A stretch of DNA of 48,649 bases from positions 1-48,649 of the forward strand of contig CAYQNW010000019.1 in assembly GCA_964418885.1 (NCBI GenBank), given 5' to 3'. Below, piece by piece: positions 16,591-25,692 of this stretch. This DNA is from BMS3ABIN03 sp964418885. GTDB lineage: Bacteria; Bacteroidota; Ignavibacteria; Ignavibacteriales; Ignavibacteriaceae. The notes under the pieces are model-generated. The model ran no database searches. It was not told where the DNA came from and saw only the letters and a program-made list of their open reading frames with translations. A program made the translations under genes and the position numbers. Each line of letters begins with the position of its first letter. Position 1 is the first letter of the stretch.

Positions 16591-18834
16591 TTACTTACGC
16601 AGAACAGCAACCTTTCCGGTGGTTATGCTGTTTCCTTCGGTATCGTAAGCTACAATGATATATACACCGCTATTGACGATATTTCCGTTTTTATCCTTTC
16701 CATCCCAGAAAGCAATTCTTCCACCAGGAGATGAAAAATCTGCAACAAGATTTCCGTCTATGTTCAATACTTTTATTTCGGAATCCTTTATTAAACCATC
16801 AATAGTAAGAAGTTTGTTGTTTCCGTCTAAGATATAAGGGTTGGGATACATAAACAGTTTATCAAACGATTCTGCAGGTTTAATAAACGGTGTTTCAAAT
16901 GATGCCAGACCTCTATCGGTTCCAACATAAACAATCCCGGCATTTTCATCAATTGCCAGGCTCTCTATTCTGTTGGAGAGAAGCGGGCTATTTTCGGAAT
17001 TAAAGGATGCTAAAACTTTTGAACCATCTGAATTCACCAGTAAAAGTCCTTCATTAGTTGCTATCCACTTTTGATTAATTGGATCAACAGCTATATCGTT
17101 GATGGATTGCTGCCTCAATGAAAAAATAGGATTAATTGTAAGAGAAGACGCCGCTGATGATAAGATAGAAGCAACATTGGTTATAATATTTGCGCCAAGA
17201 GATGTCCCAATCCAGACATCGCCTCTTTTATCTACTACAACAGCGTTAATATCGTTTTGTTCCAATCCATCTGCAGTAGTAAGAAAACCGGAACGATCAT
17301 CGCTGCTAATATTAAAACTTTTCATTTCGTTAAAGTAAAACAATCCCGCTGATTCGCGGGAACTAAACCATTTTGTATCATAAGGATCAATTGCTAGATC
17401 ATAATGCTGTTTAACTATTCTGTTTTGTTCGGCAGGAACGGAAAAATGATGCCAGCTTGTATCAGAACCTGCCTCCAGCATACTTAAAGTTTTACGATCG
17501 GCTGCTGCATAGTTTAATACCCATAGATTATTCTGGGAATCATTTCCAAAACCTGTAATAACCAGATAATCTGGATTCTCAGGGACTCCCTGCATTCCGG
17601 TGTTTTCTCTGTTAAATAATGTAAAGTTTTCATTGTTGTATCGTAAAAATCCAAATCCCCATGTACCTAAGTATACTTCATTGTCGGGGGAAGTATATAC
17701 AGAATAAACATCGTTATTTGGTAATTGCGGTAAATTTGAAACGTTATAATTGTTCCATAAATTTTTGTTGTAACTATAAAACCCTACACCTGCACCATCC
17801 TTTCCACTTGCCGACCATAATACTTCTTCAGAGTTTACACTCATTTGCGGAAATTGATTTGCTGTCGGACCATTTGCTATAAGGTACTTAACGGAATCGT
17901 CCCGATTAACAAATAATGTACCATTAGTGGATGCAATTGCATAACCCGAATTTGGAGAAATTGAAATCCTTTTCAGATCATATGGTGAAGTATGAATTTG
18001 TGTAAGGGTATTGTTTCTATAAAGATATATTTTTTTATCAGATAAAATAAACAGAGAATCGCCCTTTGCCTGGATATCTGAAACTATCTGGTTATTGAAC
18101 TGGGGAAGAAAAACTGACCAATCATTGCCATTAAATTCTGCTAATCCATTGTCGGTAGCAACAAGAATTGAATCATTATAACTGATTACTTTATAAGACT
18201 TAGTTCCGGGTAATCCGTTTATATTATTGTAAGTATTCCATGAATCCGGTGCCGACAAATTAGTTGCACCCTTTTTCTGTATGGCTAATCCTTCGTCTGT
18301 ACATACATAAATAAGATCAAATTTATCCGCAAAATTTACACGGGTGTTAGTTGTGAATGACCCGAATTTGAAGAACGTATCGAAAAAAATATAATTATCA
18401 GCGTCGATAAGTGATACCCCGAATTCAGATGATACAATAATTGTATCGGATTTTATATTCAGATAGTTGATATTCTTGTTAACCTGTCCTGAATTTGCAA
18501 TATCCATAATAACGTTAAAAGAATTATCATCCGGATTAAAAATATCAATTACACCATCTGCACTGCCGAGCCAAATATTTCCTTTATTATCTTCGGTAAC
18601 GCTTGTTATGGATAGACCCTGAACTCCGTCTGCTTTAGTAAGTGTTTTGTATGTACTATCAGACAGCAGGTATCCGAAAGCACCGCCATCAGTTGCCGAC
18701 CAGATTGCATCACCTGAAAAAAATACATCGGTAACATTCCGGAGATCAGAATAATTTTTCCAGTTTGTAACTTGCTGTGGATGGATGTTAGAAATAAAGA
18801 ATACAACGAATAAGAAAAGAAAATAGTTTCTCAT
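16591..18834 (-). CDS. PorZ-like beta-propeller protein with type IX secretion C-terminal domain
   Basis: A 747-residue exported protein with a signal peptide (about residues 1-19). It is built of repeated propeller strands (SATDGGAFGY, GNIWLGSADGVIDIF, IYVCTDEGLAI, DSILVATDNGLAEF, DVWIGTSLGANII, QKWIATNEGLLLV, IVYVGTDRGLASF). The last 85 residues (MYPNPYILDG to TGKVAVLRK) form a type A sorting domain. The opening VTNWKNYSDLRNVTDVFFSG with SATDGGAFGYLL, and the later FGVSLIDADNYIFFDTFF, resemble PorZ, the propeller protein of the type IX secretion attachment complex. That assignment is by motif memory, not alignment. The alternative is an ordinary secreted propeller protein. It lies 39 bp upstream of the ABC-F gene. 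Confidence 0.75.
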   Translation of the reverse strand: MRNYFLFLFVVFFISNIHPQQVTNWKNYSDLRNVTDVFFSGDAIWSATDGGAFGYLLSDSTYKTLTKADGVQGLSITSVTEDNKGNIWLGSADGVIDIFNPDDNSFNVIMDIANSGQVNKNINYLNIKSDTIIVSSEFGVSLIDADNYIFFDTFFKFGSFTTNTRVNFADKFDLIYVCTDEGLAIQKKGATNLSAPDSWNTYNNINGLPGTKSYKVISYNDSILVATDNGLAEFNGNDWSVFLPQFNNQIVSDIQAKGDSLFILSDKKIYLYRNNTLTQIHTSPYDLKRISISPNSGYAIASTNGTLFVNRDDSVKYLIANGPTANQFPQMSVNSEEVLWSASGKDGAGVGFYSYNKNLWNNYNVSNLPQLPNNDVYSVYTSPDNEVYLGTWGFGFLRYNNENFTLFNRENTGMQGVPENPDYLVITGFGNDSQNNLWVLNYAAADRKTLSMLEAGSDTSWHHFSVPAEQNRIVKQHYDLAIDPYDTKWFSSRESAGLFYFNEMKSFNISSDDRSGFLTTADGLEQNDINAVVVDKRGDVWIGTSLGANIITNVASILSSAASSLTINPIFSLRQQSINDIAVDPINQKWIATNEGLLLVNSDGSKVLASFNSENSPLLSNRIESLAIDENAGIVYVGTDRGLASFETPFIKPAESFDKLFMYPNPYILDGNNKLLTIDGLIKDSEIKVLNIDGNLVADFSSPGGRIAFWDGKDKNGNIVNSGVYIIVAYDTEGNSITTGKVAVLRK

Positions 18835-18963
18835 TTTTTAGACCCTTTTGTTTCAGTGCTGGTAGAGATATTTCCTATTCGTTTCCTTAATTGAAATGTT
18901 TACTATATATAAAGATAAAAAACTTTACCTTTTTTTGTAGGGTATAAAACTTTGTATTAAAAT

Positions 18964-19800
18964 TTACGCGGAATTCCTCATTAAACAGGTTCTCATTGCC
19001 TCAACTGCAATGGGCGAAGTATAATATTTACCAAAATTATCATCGTCCTCTCTTTTACCGCCATGAAAATCGGATCCACCAGATTCAAGAAGAAAATATT
19101 CATTCACAATACCGCGATAAAACCGTGTAAGATTTTCATCGTGTGAGGGATGAATTACCTCAATACCATCAGCGCCGGCTTCAATTAGTTCTTTTACTAA
19201 ACTTTCAGGCATTTTACCAGGATGAGCTATGAATGATAACCCTCCGGCATCGGAAATTATTTTAAACGCACTTTGAGGTGAAAGATGCACTTTTCTTTCG
19301 TAAGCTGGTCCGCCGTTCTTTATATATTTATTGAAGGCTTCATAATATGAGCTTACCAATTTCCTTTCCAGCATAGCCTGCGCAATGTGCGGTCTTCCTA
19401 TTGCAGAGTTTTTTGATTGTTCAAGTACATCATCCAGTTTAATTTCCAAACCGAGGTTATTCAATTTTCCAACAATGCTTGCCGCTCTTCTTAATCTTTC
19501 ATCACGAAAAAACTGAAGATAATGTTCAAGTTCTTTATTATTGATATCGACAAAGTAACCTAAAATATGAACTTCTGCTCCTCTCAGATCTGAACTGATT
19601 TCCACTCCGGGGATAATCTCAATACCAAGATCATGTCCTAATTCCGTTGCTTCTTCAATGCTGTTGGTGCTGTCATGATCCGTAATGCTCAGGATATCTA
19701 TTCCCCTCTCATGTGCTTTCAGAACTAATTCTTTAACTGAATGAAATCCATCCGATGAGTTGGTATGAGTATGTAAATCTACTTTTCTATTTTCCATCAA
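18964..19800 (-). CDS. PHP-domain phosphoesterase (YciV/RNase AM-like)
   Basis: A 278-residue metal-dependent phosphoesterase. The PHP metal-site motifs are DLHTHTNSSDGFHS (about residues 8-21), SITDHDSTNSI (about 37-47), GVEISSDLRGAEVHILGYF (about 65-83), GRPHIAQAM, FIAHPGK and SGGSDFHGG near the C-terminus. This order matches the YciV family, known in E. coli as a nucleoside 3',5'-bisphosphate phosphatase that also has 5'-to-3' exoribonuclease activity on short RNAs (RNase AM). It is the gene immediately downstream of the Crp/Fnr regulator (12-bp gap), suggesting co-transcription. Confidence 0.88.
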   Translation of the reverse strand: MMENRKVDLHTHTNSSDGFHSVKELVLKAHERGIDILSITDHDSTNSIEEATELGHDLGIEIIPGVEISSDLRGAEVHILGYFVDINNKELEHYLQFFRDERLRRAASIVGKLNNLGLEIKLDDVLEQSKNSAIGRPHIAQAMLERKLVSSYYEAFNKYIKNGGPAYERKVHLSPQSAFKIISDAGGLSFIAHPGKMPESLVKELIEAGADGIEVIHPSHDENLTRFYRGIVNEYFLLESGGSDFHGGKREDDDNFGKYYTSPIAVEAMRTCLMRNSA

Positions 19801-19812
19801 AAAGATTTGTTA

Positions 19813-20505
19813 TCAATTGAATAATTCTTTGAACTTTTCGTAACTGATTATTCTCAGCTTGGAACCCTCTAATTCTACCAGTCCCTTCTTTGCAAAAGAA
19901 TGCAAAGTTCTGGAAATCGTTTCTCTTGAAGTGCCTGCCATATTTGCCAGTTCATGCTGGAAAGGAAGTTTTTCAATTTCAACAACGCCATGTTTTATTC
20001 TTCCAACATCGTCAGCTAACTGTAGAAGAACTGTAGCAACTTTTCCTTCGGCATCTTTAAGTGAAAGAGCTTTTATTTTCATACTGGCGGCACGAAGTCT
20101 TTGAGTAAGCTCCTGGAGAAGTGCTATAGAAACCTCCGGGTGTTCATAAAGCAAATCGAGAAAATCTGTTCTCTGGATAATAAACAAACGTGATTCTTCA
20201 AGGGCAATTACATTAGCTGAACGATTCAAACCATCCAGCAGAGCCATCTCCCCAAAAAAATCGAGTGGATTCAGTATCGATAAAATTACTTCTTTACCGG
20301 AATCATCATTACTTATCCGGCTTACTTTAACTTTGCCTGAAACTATAACAAAAAAAGCTGATCCCGCTTCTTCTTCGCCAAGTATAATAGTATTCTTCGG
20401 ATATAAACGAACAGTAGCAAGTTTGGATACTTTTTCTATAGTTTCTGGGGAAAGTTCTGAAAAAATCGGTACCGAACTTAAGAATTCTGCATTTCCGGTA
20501 TTCAT
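19813..20505 (-). CDS. Crp/Fnr-family transcriptional regulator
   Basis: A 230-residue regulator. Residues 12 to about 130 form a cyclic-nucleotide-binding-type beta-barrel (FFVIVSGKVKVSRI and DFFGEMALLDGLNRSANVIALE, with the GEMALLDGLNRSA phosphate-binding cassette intact). A dimerisation helix follows, and a C-terminal winged helix-turn-helix starts at about residue 170 (LPFQHELANMAGTSRETISRTLHSFAKKG). There is no N-terminal FNR-type cysteine cluster. The intact cassette makes a nucleotide ligand plausible. The next gene downstream is the PHP phosphoesterase. A good sigma-70-like promoter lies 30 bp upstream of the start. Confidence 0.92.
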   Translation of the reverse strand: MNTGNAEFLSSVPIFSELSPETIEKVSKLATVRLYPKNTIILGEEEAGSAFFVIVSGKVKVSRISNDDSGKEVILSILNPLDFFGEMALLDGLNRSANVIALEESRLFIIQRTDFLDLLYEHPEVSIALLQELTQRLRAASMKIKALSLKDAEGKVATVLLQLADDVGRIKHGVVEIEKLPFQHELANMAGTSRETISRTLHSFAKKGLVELEGSKLRIISYEKFKELFN

Positions 20506-20534
20506 TTTCTATCACTCTTTACAAACATAATGTT

Positions 20535-20563
20535 AAAATATGCTTGTATTTTCTGAAAGTCAA
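20535..20563 (-). promoter_or_regulatory. Candidate promoter for the Crp/Fnr gene
   Basis: On the minus strand TTGACT (20563-20558) and TATTTT (20540-20535) are separated by exactly 17 bp, 30 bp before the ATG at 20505. This is a close match to the general -35/-10 consensus, although relatives in Bacteroidota proper use a different consensus. Confidence 0.45.
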
Positions 20564-20715
20564 TGTTTGCGATAAAACAGAGGTTAATTTAAAAAGCTAA
20601 TAATCTCGAATTTATTTTATGGAATAGTGGTAATAGAGTAAATTACGTTGATTTTCTTATATGCTGTATCTATTTTAACAAACTTAAATTAAACTAAAAT
20701 GGAGATATAATTTAT

Positions 20716-22812
20716 ATGGCTATGATGGCCAAAATGAGGAGCTTAGCCCCGGCGTTTATTTTAACTGTTGGTGTTCTGTTTGTACTTTTTATGGTTATAT
20801 CAGATTCCAGTGTTATGCAGGCTTTAGGTGGACCTTCAAATGACGTCGGTTCGGTTAACGGGGAAGAAATTTCATATAAGGATTTTCAAGCTGCTGTAGA
20901 TCAGCAGCGTGAAGCGAGAAAACAACAAGGACAGGATGTTGATGATGAAAACCTGGATCAGTTCAGAGATCAGGTCTGGGATTATGTTGTATCGCAGAGA
21001 TTGATTGAACAGGAAGTAAAAAAAATGGGAATCACTGTTTCAGATGATGAAATAAGAGATATCATACTTGGTGATAATCCTCCGGCATTTCTCAAACAAA
21101 ATTTTATCGATTCAGCAGGAAATTTCAATCGCCAACAATACGAAACCGCTTTGTTTGACCCTCAGAATGAAAAAGTGTTAATAAATGCAGAACAATCTGT
21201 AAGGCAATACCGGATTAATGAAAAACTTCAAAGTATTATCATGGCATCTGTTAACGTTACACAGGATGAAGTATTAAGAGCATTTAAAAGCAAAAATGTT
21301 TATGTGAATAGTGCTGATTATGCTTATTTCCCGATCAGCTTATTTCCCGATTCTACAATTACTGTTACAGATGAGGATCTGAAAAATTATTATGACAATA
21401 ATATCGATAAGTATACAGTAAAGGAACAGCGAAAACTGGATTTTGTATTGTTCAACAATCAGCCTTCTGCCAAAGATTCCGAAATTGTATATAAAGACCT
21501 TCAAAATGTGAAATCAAATTTTAATGAAGAAGATACAACCGATTTTAAATATTATGTGAACATCTATTCTTCACAACCATATTCTATTGATACAATTTCA
21601 TTTGCTTCTCTTTCCCCGGAAGCAATTGATTCATTACAATCTGCCAATATTGGCGATATAATTGGTCCTGTTGCTGTATCGGGTGGTGTTGCACTTTACC
21701 ATTTGTTGGGTGAAGTAAAATCAGATAATGGATTGGTAAGAGCATCTCATATACTGATCAAAACAAATCCGAATGGTGATAATGAGAAAAGTTTAGAAGA
21801 AGCAAACAAAATTTATGATGAGTTAAAAGCCGGTGGAGATTTTAAAAAAATTGCCAGGGAAAAATCTCAGGATCCCGGAAGTGCAGAACGCGGTGGCGAC
21901 CTTGGTTGGTTTGGCAAAGGTACAATGATTAAAGAGTTTGAAAATGCGGCATTCAACGGAAAGGTTAATGAAATCCAAAAACCACTGAAAACAAATTTTG
22001 GTTATCATATAATCAAAGTTACCGGAAGATCAAACAAAAATTATATCGTTGAGAGAATTTTTAACCCGATAAAGGAATCTGCTACTACACGCGATGAAAG
22101 GTATAATGCAGCTAAAGATTTTTCGTACCTCGCCGATAAAAACGGATTTGAACCTGAAGCAAAACTTGGAAATTATAAAATGTTATCCTCAGGCTATTTT
22201 ACATCCGATGCCACATCAATTCCAGGGATTGGTGTTAATAAGAGACTTATAGAATTCGCATTTGATAATGGAGTTAATTCTGTTAGTGAGGTTTTTAAAG
22301 TTCAGCAGGGCTATATAGTTGCGAAAGTTTCTGAGATTAAGGAGAACGGTTTAACTCCATTCGATGAAATTAAAGATCAGATTAAACCGCTGGCATTGAA
22401 AGAGGTTAAATTAGAAAAAGCAAAAACATTAGCTGAAAATCTGAAAGCAAAATTAAACGGGAACCTGAAAAAGATAAATCAACTCGATTCAAGGATTTCT
22501 GTGAGGACTACGCCAAGATTTAACTCTGAATCAACAATTCCTGGTATCGGGAAGAATTATGCTTTTATAGAAACTGCTATAAATGGAGATACAGCCAAAG
22601 TGCTGGGTCCGGTTGAAGCACCTACTGGATGTTTTTTAATAAAGGTGAATTCCAGATCGCCATTTGATTCTACTGCTTTTTCAGCTCAAAGTTCTACATT
22701 GAGGAATAATATTCTTCAGCAGGAAAAAAGAGTTGTATTATCTCAATGGCTGGCGGAGTTAAAAGAAAAGGCGGATATAGAAGATAACAGGTATAAGTTT
22801 TACGGTTATTGA
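20716..22812 (+). CDS. PpiD/SurA-like membrane-anchored periplasmic peptidyl-prolyl isomerase
   Basis: A 698-residue foldase. A single N-terminal transmembrane anchor (about residues 12-30, FILTVGVLFVLFMVI) is followed by a SurA-N-like helical region (VGSVNGEEISYKDFQAAVD, residues about 48-190). A parvulin-type PPIC rotamase domain (about 340-440) begins VRASHILIKTNPNG and contains GGDLGWFGKGTMIKEFENAAF and FGYHIIKV. A C-terminal region repeats SurA/PpiD-like strands. It probably helps exported and outer-membrane proteins fold. The next gene encodes an outer-membrane barrel, after a terminator. The start is ATG 20716, after GGAGAT at 20701-20706. Transcription is divergent from the Crp/Fnr gene. 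Confidence 0.9.
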   Translation: MAMMAKMRSLAPAFILTVGVLFVLFMVISDSSVMQALGGPSNDVGSVNGEEISYKDFQAAVDQQREARKQQGQDVDDENLDQFRDQVWDYVVSQRLIEQEVKKMGITVSDDEIRDIILGDNPPAFLKQNFIDSAGNFNRQQYETALFDPQNEKVLINAEQSVRQYRINEKLQSIIMASVNVTQDEVLRAFKSKNVYVNSADYAYFPISLFPDSTITVTDEDLKNYYDNNIDKYTVKEQRKLDFVLFNNQPSAKDSEIVYKDLQNVKSNFNEEDTTDFKYYVNIYSSQPYSIDTISFASLSPEAIDSLQSANIGDIIGPVAVSGGVALYHLLGEVKSDNGLVRASHILIKTNPNGDNEKSLEEANKIYDELKAGGDFKKIAREKSQDPGSAERGGDLGWFGKGTMIKEFENAAFNGKVNEIQKPLKTNFGYHIIKVTGRSNKNYIVERIFNPIKESATTRDERYNAAKDFSYLADKNGFEPEAKLGNYKMLSSGYFTSDATSIPGIGVNKRLIEFAFDNGVNSVSEVFKVQQGYIVAKVSEIKENGLTPFDEIKDQIKPLALKEVKLEKAKTLAENLKAKLNGNLKKINQLDSRISVRTTPRFNSESTIPGIGKNYAFIETAINGDTAKVLGPVEAPTGCFLIKVNSRSPFDSTAFSAQSSTLRNNILQQEKRVVLSQWLAELKEKADIEDNRYKFYGY

Positions 22813-22837
22813 TATTTAACAATAGTTTCTTGTTTTA

Positions 22838-22884
22838 ATCCCCGATAAGTATTGCAAGGTATTAATCGGGGGTTTTTATTTTTT
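22838..22884 (+). terminator. Rho-independent terminator after the PpiD-like gene
   Basis: ATCCCCGAT (22838-22846) pairs with ATCGGGG (22865-22871) and is followed by a T-rich tract (GGTTTTTATTTTTT). It separates the PpiD-like gene from the outer-membrane protein gene. Confidence 0.75.
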
Positions 22885-22934
22885 AAATAGATTTTTCATT
22901 TTATGTTTGCGTTTAATTTTAATCAACCCTGATT

Positions 22935-23648
22935 ATGTACAAGTTTATTATTATAGTGATCCTGCTTTCAGTCGCTTCAATGTCATACTGCCAGTATAAT
23001 AATCACGATTTTAGTATCGGTTTATACGGCGTATATACTACATCAGCATCAATTTACTTAAATCCGAATTCAAACGATGTTGTACTTCGTAATGAATCAT
23101 TTGATATTGAAGATATCTTCAATCCGGGTGTGGATATACGTTATAAAATAGCCGAAGCATTTATTCTCGGATTGGATATTGAGTACATAAAAACTACTGC
23201 ATTTGGACAAAATCTAACTGCGTTCGATACTACAACTATAGTAACACTTAATGTTGAAGACGGTTTCCGGTTAATACCAGTTGAATTCTCTGCATATTAT
23301 CTTCTGCCGTTTTCTACAGAAGATTTCAAATTTTTAATGGGAGGAGGTATTGCTTATTACGACGGTGAATTCATACGTAAAGTTGGCGATGCAGGTATAA
23401 CCAATGTGGAGAAACAAGCTGCGTATGGTATTCATGTTTCGGTCTCAATGGATTATATGCTTCGCGAAAATATTGCAATCAATTTTAGTATGAAATTCAG
23501 AGATCCCCAGTTTACAGTAAAGAGTAAATACAATAAATCGAACATCAGGTACGGAAAATACAACATTCATTTACCACGGGATTCTTTCGAAACAAAAACA
23601 GACATGGACGGTATTTCATTTATGCTGGGCATTGCCTTTCAAATTTAA
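22935..23648 (+). CDS. Outer-membrane beta-barrel protein
   Basis: A 237-residue exported protein with a signal peptide (MYKFIIIVILLSVASMSYCQ, cleavage around residue 20). It then shows alternating amphipathic strands typical of a small barrel of the OmpA/OMP_b-brl type: FSIGLYGVYTTSASIYL, FILGLDIEYIKTTAFG, RLIPVEFSAYYLLPF, FKFLMGGGIAYYDGEF and YGIHVSVSMDYMLRENIAINFSM. It ends with an aromatic-rich final strand, FMLGIAFQI, a usual barrel-assembly signal. No specific ligand or function can be read. It has its own transcription unit start after the terminator that closes the PpiD-like gene. Confidence 0.75.
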   Translation: MYKFIIIVILLSVASMSYCQYNNHDFSIGLYGVYTTSASIYLNPNSNDVVLRNESFDIEDIFNPGVDIRYKIAEAFILGLDIEYIKTTAFGQNLTAFDTTTIVTLNVEDGFRLIPVEFSAYYLLPFSTEDFKFLMGGGIAYYDGEFIRKVGDAGITNVEKQAAYGIHVSVSMDYMLRENIAINFSMKFRDPQFTVKSKYNKSNIRYGKYNIHLPRDSFETKTDMDGISFMLGIAFQI

Positions 23649-23732
23649 AATTAAATTACCTGTAGTCTTCTGTCTTATTCAGATTTTCTTTTTCTGTTCA
23701 ATACTTTATTTTGAGTAATCTAATATAAAACA

Positions 23733-24278
23733 ATGAGCAAGGTGAATATTTATCTAACCGGGTTTATGGCATCCGGTAAAAGTACAATCGGACCAATAGT
23801 TGCCAATACTCTCGGCTGGGAATTTTATGATCTTGATAAAGAAATCGAAAAGAGAGAACAAAAAACGATTCCTGATATATTCAAAGAAAGCGGTGAAAAG
23901 TATTTCAGGAAGCTTGAAATTGAAGTTCTTAAGGAATTATCTGCAGGAAATTTTTTAATTATATCCTTAGGGGGAGGTACTTTAACAGACCAACTGAACA
24001 GAAAAATAATTAATCAAACCGGCAAACTTATTTATCTTGAATCGTCAATTGAAGTTGCATTCAGAAGGCTAAAACACAAAAGAGACAGACCGGTACTTCT
24101 TTTTGAAAATACATCTGAACAAACTGAGGAAGCAATCTATAACAAGATAAAAGTGTTGTTCAGTGAAAGAAAAAAATATTACGAAGAAGCAGAATACACT
24201 TTTAATACGGATAATGACCAGATAGGTATGACGGTTGATAAAATTGCTAATTTAATTCAAGATCTCACAAAAAATTAA
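23733..24278 (+). CDS. aroK: Shikimate kinase
   Basis: A 181-residue P-loop kinase of normal AroK length. Walker A is GFMASGKST (residues 10-18). The shikimate-binding acidic residue lies in FYDLDKEIEKR (D33). The LID region is preceded by SLGGGTL, and the LID arginines lie in KHKRDRPVLLF. It phosphorylates shikimate at the 3-hydroxyl in aromatic amino acid synthesis. The gene is 13 bp upstream of aroB, which catalyses the second step of the same pathway; the pair is a common operon. Confidence 0.95.
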   Translation: MSKVNIYLTGFMASGKSTIGPIVANTLGWEFYDLDKEIEKREQKTIPDIFKESGEKYFRKLEIEVLKELSAGNFLIISLGGGTLTDQLNRKIINQTGKLIYLESSIEVAFRRLKHKRDRPVLLFENTSEQTEEAIYNKIKVLFSERKKYYEEAEYTFNTDNDQIGMTVDKIANLIQDLTKN

Positions 24279-24291
24279 ACATCGGTCTAAT

Positions 24292-25389
24292 TTGAAAAAG
24301 ATAATTGTAAAAACATCACTTAAATCTCACCGGGTATTAATTACCAATTCGAAACTAAATGAGCTGGCCAAAGAATTAATAAAGAATAATTCGCCCAATA
24401 ATTTGTTTATTGTTATCGATGAAAATGTTTATAAATATCATTTAAATGAAATAACGGACATCTTTAAAAATTTTCCAGGTAGTATTCACTATTATCGTCT
24501 CCCTTCAGGTGAAAGATACAAATCTGAAAACCAGTTAAGGAATATTTACAATGTGCTTCTTAAAAATCATTTTGGTCGTGATACTACCCTGGTTGCTTTT
24601 GGTGGAGGAGTAGCCGGCGATTTAGCAGCTTATGCTGCATCAACTTATATGAGAGGGTTACCGTTTGTAAATGTTCCAACCACTCTGCTTGCAATGATCG
24701 ATTCGGCAATTGGTGGTAAAACAGGAATAAACTTTGGCGGAAGAAAAAATATTATTGGGACTTTTTATCAACCTGAATTGGTTTTTATTGATACGATGTT
24801 TTTGGATACTCTGCCATCGCGTGAATTTAGTTCAGCACTTGGAGAATTAATTAAGTATGGATTAATATCAAACAAATCTTTTCTGGATTTTTTAACTAAA
24901 AATTTTGATGGATTAAAATCAAAGAAAAAAAGCATTATAAATTTTGCGATTACAGAGAGTGTTAAATTTAAAGCCGGTGTTGTTTCACAGGATGAGTTTG
25001 AAACTAAAGGTATCAGAAAAATTCTGAACCTTGGTCATACTTTTGCACACGGATTTGAAAGTGAATTGAAATTCAAATTAAGGCATGGGGAGGCAGTTAC
25101 TGCCGGACTTGTTTGTGCATTATTTCTTTCTGGTAGAACAGGATTGTTGAATTCAAAGTCTGTAGAAAATCTATTAAAATTATCCACAAAAATTAAAATG
25201 CCAAAGCACATTCAGAATGTAAAAAATGAATCTGTGTATGAAATAATGAGGAGCGATAAAAAAGTTACGGGCGGAGAATTAAAATTTGTACTCATTTCTG
25301 ATGTTGGAAAAACTATTGTTGATGTTCCAGCCGGAAAAGATGATGTTTTCTATGCAATTAAAAAAATGAAAGAGTTCTATTCGGTTTAA
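24292..25389 (+). CDS. aroB: 3-dehydroquinate synthase
   Basis: A 365-residue NAD- and zinc-dependent enzyme that converts DAHP to 3-dehydroquinate. Diagnostic blocks are SGERYKSENQLRNIY, the NAD-binding FGGGVAGDLAAYAASTYMRG, PTTLLAMIDSAIGGKTGIN, and the zinc ligands in GELIKYGLI and LNLGHTFAHGFE. A final RHGEAVTAGLVCA block is also present. The start is TTG 24292; no ATG is available at the expected position and the family N-terminus begins here. The ribosome binding site is weak, and the 13-bp distance from aroK suggests coupled expression. Confidence 0.95.
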   Translation: MKKIIVKTSLKSHRVLITNSKLNELAKELIKNNSPNNLFIVIDENVYKYHLNEITDIFKNFPGSIHYYRLPSGERYKSENQLRNIYNVLLKNHFGRDTTLVAFGGGVAGDLAAYAASTYMRGLPFVNVPTTLLAMIDSAIGGKTGINFGGRKNIIGTFYQPELVFIDTMFLDTLPSREFSSALGELIKYGLISNKSFLDFLTKNFDGLKSKKKSIINFAITESVKFKAGVVSQDEFETKGIRKILNLGHTFAHGFESELKFKLRHGEAVTAGLVCALFLSGRTGLLNSKSVENLLKLSTKIKMPKHIQNVKNESVYEIMRSDKKVTGGELKFVLISDVGKTIVDVPAGKDDVFYAIKKMKEFYSV

Positions 25390-25692
25390 AAGTGGAAAAC
25401 TGCCAAGCTTTGAGGGCGAAACCTGGCAGTTTTGCGTGTCATTATCGGAGGGATGCTATGCTTAAACTATTTCTGTCCCCATTGTTTCAACTATAGTGCC
25501 ATGTGTTTCGCCTTTATTTTGTGGAATGAAGCTAAACTTTGGCAGGAAAATGAACTCGTCGGTAACTTTTACTTGTAAAGTTAACCTTGTTAAGCTTTTA
25601 GACTGTAATTAAGGGGAACAATTCCGGTGTTAAAAAGGTAAATTTTTTGAAAAATATACAAGAATATTACAGAATTGTGAAAAAAATTCAGA
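25390..25692. other. 303-bp convergent interval with a hairpin and no confident gene
   Basis: This region lies between the ends of aroB and the sensor kinase gene. It contains a strong hairpin near its left end and a 41-residue ORF at 25453-25578 (with GGAGGG just before its ATG and a CPHC motif) that I do not call as a gene. Nothing else is recognisable. Confidence 0.5.
25396..25433. terminator. Hairpin terminator after aroB
   Basis: AAAACTGCCA (25396-25405) is a perfect inverted match to TGGCAGTTTT (25424-25433), with an 18-nt loop. The stem ends in TTTT on either strand, so it can work in both directions between the convergent genes. Confidence 0.7.
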
